A DNA stretch of 64,000 bases, from contig PBNJ01000016.1 in assembly GCA_002723075.1 (NCBI GenBank), forward strand, positions 32,333 through 96,332, read 5' to 3'. The translations under genes and the position numbers were made by a program. Below, piece by piece: positions 62,348 to 64,000 of this stretch. The DNA comes from Flavobacteriaceae bacterium. GTDB lineage: Bacteria; Bacteroidota; Bacteroidia; Flavobacteriales; Flavobacteriaceae. The notes beneath the pieces are model-generated. The model was not told the DNA's origin. It saw nothing but the letters and a program-made list of their open reading frames with translations, and ran no database searches. Every line of letters begins with the position of its first letter. Positions within the stretch are counted from its first letter, which is position 1.

Positions 62348-62643
62348 TTGGATCGCCAAATACTTATACTGACAAAATGTCGGTATTTTTGTATTTTTGC
62401 TTGCATTTACAATTAAAATAACAGCTTTGTATTCTAAAAAACAACACTATAAAGATCCCAACCTTTACAATGGTGAAACTCTCGATGTGCAACATCTAAA
62501 AAACCATGGTAAAAAGATGTACACTTATAGTTATGGTCGTTGAGTAAAATCCTCAAAACCCACTATTAACAGAGCATAATAAAGGTTTTAGAAATACCGC
62601 TTTTTGATTTAACCCCACTTTAACCCCACCATCAGATTTTAGT

Positions 62644-62666
62644 TAATTAAATTTTAAATTTAATTA
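62644..62666. repeat. Perfect 11+1+11 palindrome
   Basis: TAATTAAATTT, one T, then AAATTTAATTA, exact inverted copies. A chance palindrome in AT-rich DNA is possible, but a longer one follows 35 bases on. Confidence 0.5.
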
Positions 62667-62701
62667 TGGTATTTAACCCACACAAAAAGGACGTTGGGAA
62701 T

Positions 62702-62730
62702 TTAATTAGTTCAAAGTTTGAACTAATTAA
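62702..62730. repeat. Perfect 14+1+14 palindrome
   Basis: TTAATTAGTTCAAA, one G, then TTTGAACTAATTAA. All 14 pairs match. No T-tract, so not a classical terminator; an operator, recombination site or cruciform-forming element is possible. Confidence 0.65.
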
Positions 62731-62810
62731 TTATTAAACCCGAAATTCAACTGAGGATTATAAATAAAAATCAAATGAACTAAGAAAATTTTGTAAACAT
62801 TTATAAAAAA

Positions 62811-62868
62811 GTAAAGTAAACATTACATTATTAAATTATTTTTATATATTTGTAAAGTAAACATTACA
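62811..62868 (+). promoter_or_regulatory. Promoter of membrane-protein/XRE pair flanked by two identical 17-base operators
   Basis: GTAAAGTAAACATTACA occurs at 62811-62827 and again at 62852-62868, starts 41 bases apart. The second copy preceded by T has the dyad TGTAA-N8-TTACA. A -7 box TATATTTG (62845-62852) lies between them and touches the second copy, so a bound repressor would block polymerase. The XRE protein encoded at 63262 is the natural candidate for binding (autoregulation). Confidence 0.6.
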
Positions 62869-62878
62869 AAATGAAATT

Positions 62879-63265
62879 ATGAAAAAACAAAAACAACAAA
62901 CAAAAATTTTGATAGGATGGACATTCGCCTGGTGTGCAAGTACAGCAATTTTATCCTATGGTGTAAACTTCTTGTGGGATAGTTTAATTATAACTACTAT
63001 AGGTTTAATAATAAATTTAGCTATAGGAGTTGGTATGATTATAGCAAATAAAAATTTATTTAAGTATTATGATGAATTACAAAAGAAAATTCATTTTGAA
63101 GCAATGGCCATTACATTAGGACTAACAGTAATTGTTGGACTTGCATACGAGACTTCCTTTGATTATGGACTGATTAAATCTGAACCTGAATTTGAATATT
63201 TAGTATTTTTTATTTGCATTTCATATATCTCTTCTCTTGTTATTAACTCAAGAAGATATAGATGA
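62879..63265 (+). CDS. Four-helix membrane protein paired with XRE regulator
   Basis: 128 residues, basic N-terminus KKQKQQTK, then four membrane helices (about 9-28, 34-54, 73-92, 100-118). The cytosolic loop KYYDELQKKIHFEAMAITLG between helices 2 and 3 resembles that of small membrane proteins that are cotranscribed with a short XRE regulator in many bacteria and archaea. It overlaps the regulator start by 4 bases (ATGA). Function of such pairs is not established; transport or stress sensing has been guessed. Confidence 0.75.
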   Translation: MKKQKQQTKILIGWTFAWCASTAILSYGVNFLWDSLIITTIGLIINLAIGVGMIIANKNLFKYYDELQKKIHFEAMAITLGLTVIVGLAYETSFDYGLIKSEPEFEYLVFFICISYISSLVINSRRYR

Positions 63266-63462
63266 AAAATAGAGTTAGAGAATTTAGAAAAAATCAAAAA
63301 TTAACTCAAGAAGAACTCGCAGAGTTAATTGGAATATCACGTCAAGCTATAAACGCAATTGAAAAAGAAAAATTTGACCCAAGTTTACCCACTGCATTTA
63401 AAATGTCTAAGCTTTTTAAATGTTCTATTGAAGAATTATTTCTTTTTTCGAAATACCAGTAA
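63262..63462 (+). CDS. Short XRE-family helix-turn-helix regulator
   Basis: 66 residues, almost only the HTH: VREFRKNQKLTQEELAELIG, SRQAINAIEKEKFDPSLPTAFKMSKLF as pieces, ending IEELFLFSKYQ. Its form matches the YozG/PF01381-type regulators of about 65-70 residues found after a small membrane protein. Probably represses its own operon through the 17-base repeats upstream. Confidence 0.88.
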   Translation: MKNRVREFRKNQKLTQEELAELIGISRQAINAIEKEKFDPSLPTAFKMSKLFKCSIEELFLFSKYQ

Positions 63463-63574
63463 CTGGTAGTTCCACTTCAACTTTAGGTTTAGAACCATCT
63501 TTTGTCTGAAGATTCCAATCAGCTGAAATCTTACATCTTATAATATCACCTTTCTTAATTGAGTTATACCGTTC
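63425..63574 (-). pseudogene. Possible 3' fragment of an unknown gene on the minus strand
   Basis: A stop-terminated minus-strand frame of 49 residues without a start codon, containing YNSIKKGDIIRCKISADWN and KPKVEVELPVTGISKKE, with protein-like composition. It is cut off by a TAA immediately next to the sequence change near 63577 and overlaps the 3' end of the XRE gene by 38 bases. It may be the tail of a gene truncated when the island formed. Not recognised; it could be fortuitous. Confidence 0.3.
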
Positions 63575-63581
63575 TTAAAGA

Positions 63582-63610
63582 GACATTTTGTCAGTTATTT
63601 ATTATATTTG
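63582..63610 (+). promoter_or_regulatory. Putative miaB promoter with GACATTTTGTC dyad
   Basis: GACATTTTGTCAGT at 63582-63595 is an 11-base dyad (GACA-TTT-TGTC) with flanks, followed by the -7 box TATATTTG at 63603-63610, about 104 bases before the miaB ATG. The same 14-base sequence in reverse complement is present at 62368-62381, also followed by -7-like boxes. Confidence 0.4.
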
Positions 63611-63714
63611 TAGTTAAATCATTCTCAAAAAATTAAAGGGAATGAAATTGGTAAAAAATATAGTGATGAGGGTAAGTTAAATTGCTATCGAAATTACCCG
63701 CACATTTAGTTAAA

Positions 63715-64000
63715 ATGAAAGAGAACTCAACTGAAATAGAAAACAAACAGAAGAATCCATATTCCTATAATGGTGATGTTTTAATTTCCTCTGGTTTACC
63801 CCCACAAAAGAATGATGGTCTAGAGCCACAACTAACTGATAATGAGGTAAATACATCAAAAAAACCCCGCAATAAGAAGGTATATATCGAAAGCTATGGA
63901 TGTCAGATGAACTTTTCAGACAGTGAGATTGTAGCATCGATTCTGGGAGAAGCTGGTTATGCAACAACCCGCGAGCTCAAAGAAGCCGACTTGGTGCTTG
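63715..64000 (+). CDS. miaB: tRNA-2-methylthio-N6-dimethylallyladenosine synthase MiaB, N-terminal part
   Basis: 95 codons, cut by the window end. The MTTase N-terminal domain begins at [24 protein letters not shown] with C63 the first Fe-S ligand, followed by [18 protein letters not shown], diagnostic for MiaB. It adds the methylthio group to i6A37 of tRNAs. There are about 53 residues before the domain, rich in Asn, Lys and Pro and of low complexity ([13 protein letters not shown]), longer than I would expect. No other start codon in this frame lies closer to the domain. Confidence 0.9.
   Translation, partial: MKENSTEIENKQKNPYSYNGDVLISSGLPPQKNDGLEPQLTDNEVNTSKKPRNKKVYIESYGCQMNFSDSEIVASILGEAGYATTRELKEADLVL

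Larger units (their letters stand above)
62348..62878. other. AT-rich non-coding stretch of an insertion, with palindromes
   Basis: No convincing gene. It contains ACTGACAAAATGTC (62368-62381), a tandem pair of TATTTTTG boxes (62384-62399), a 38-codon frame from a TTG at 62427 to 62543 ending KKMYTYSYGR, two palindromes (62644-62666 and 62702-62730) and the operator repeats of the downstream pair. The base composition is visibly more AT-rich than the sulP and topA sequence before it. Confidence 0.6.

Noticed and set aside
62143..62406. 87-residue minus-strand frame opposite the sulP remnant
   Set aside because: It is the antisense of the transporter sequence, with no recognisable protein features.
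62811..62868. Direct repeats considered as a minimal CRISPR array
   Set aside because: Only two 17-base copies with an AT-rich promoter between them and no cas genes; position and -7 box point to operators.
62348..63580. Insertion sequence or integron as the cause of the sulP break
   Set aside because: No transposase, integrase or clear target-site duplication was found; the inverted 14-base copies alone are too weak, so I list it only as a foreign island.

Overview
The window reads as chromosomal DNA of a low-GC marine-type Flavobacteriaceae (Bacteroidota). The pointers are a complete gldKLMN block (type IX secretion and gliding motility), a mevalonate-pathway pair, many Bacteroidota-style lipoproteins with a Cys near residue 20, DUF4296 and DUF4271 genes, and TAnnTTTG-type -7 promoter boxes, one paired with an upstream TTG at 19 bp before tRNA-Phe.

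Region 1 (13-8791, + strand): two tandem paralogous, very large FG-GAP/VCBS lipoproteins with ASPIC/UnbV domains, a membrane-anchored protein with a GyrI-like C-terminus, and a lipoprotein with the full vanadium-haloperoxidase/PAP2 active-site signature. The four genes overlap or abut and look like one operon.

Region 2 (8911-24623, + strand): a compact alpha-glucoside catabolic operon. It has an SLC45/GPH-like MFS transporter, a cytosolic GH100-like hydrolase fused to a uridine-kinase-type P-loop domain, an exported inverting GH97, an exported hydrolytic-type GH65, a lipoprotein GH97, then glpK, glpD and glpF, and a TonB-dependent receptor without a SusD partner. Alpha-glucosidases coupled directly to a complete glycerol pathway suggest that the substrate is a glucoside of glycerol (glucosylglycerol) and perhaps of glycerate, i.e. 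cyanobacterial compatible solutes. This is inference, but it is the most interesting system in the window. Two palindromes upstream of the transporter look like operators.

Region 3 (24706-61854, mostly - strand): housekeeping and envelope genes. They include NifU-like and Mrp Fe-S proteins, an alkyltransferase-like protein, trmB, a PhoR/PhoB-like two-component pair, a LuxE-like protein, tyrS, pyrC, a polyprenol-phosphate glycosyltransferase, hemD, tRNA-Leu(UAG), an M20 peptidase, hemW, ruvC, a PpiD-like foldase, a CorC/CNNM protein, lptC, a TPR protein, an outer-membrane protein, coaX, tRNA-Phe(GAA), an S4-type pseudouridine synthase, a UbiA prenyltransferase, a GHMP kinase, mvaD, a small pseudogene with two in-frame stops, a FAD oxidoreductase, gldNMLK (in + coordinate order), a ureohydrolase-fold protein that has lost half of its metal ligands, and topA.

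Region 4 (61985-64000): the 5' end of a SulP transporter gene breaks off after about 105 codons. About 1.25 kb of AT-rich, probably foreign DNA follows, carrying a membrane-protein/XRE-regulator pair with a repeated operator, palindromes and gene fragments. The window ends inside miaB.
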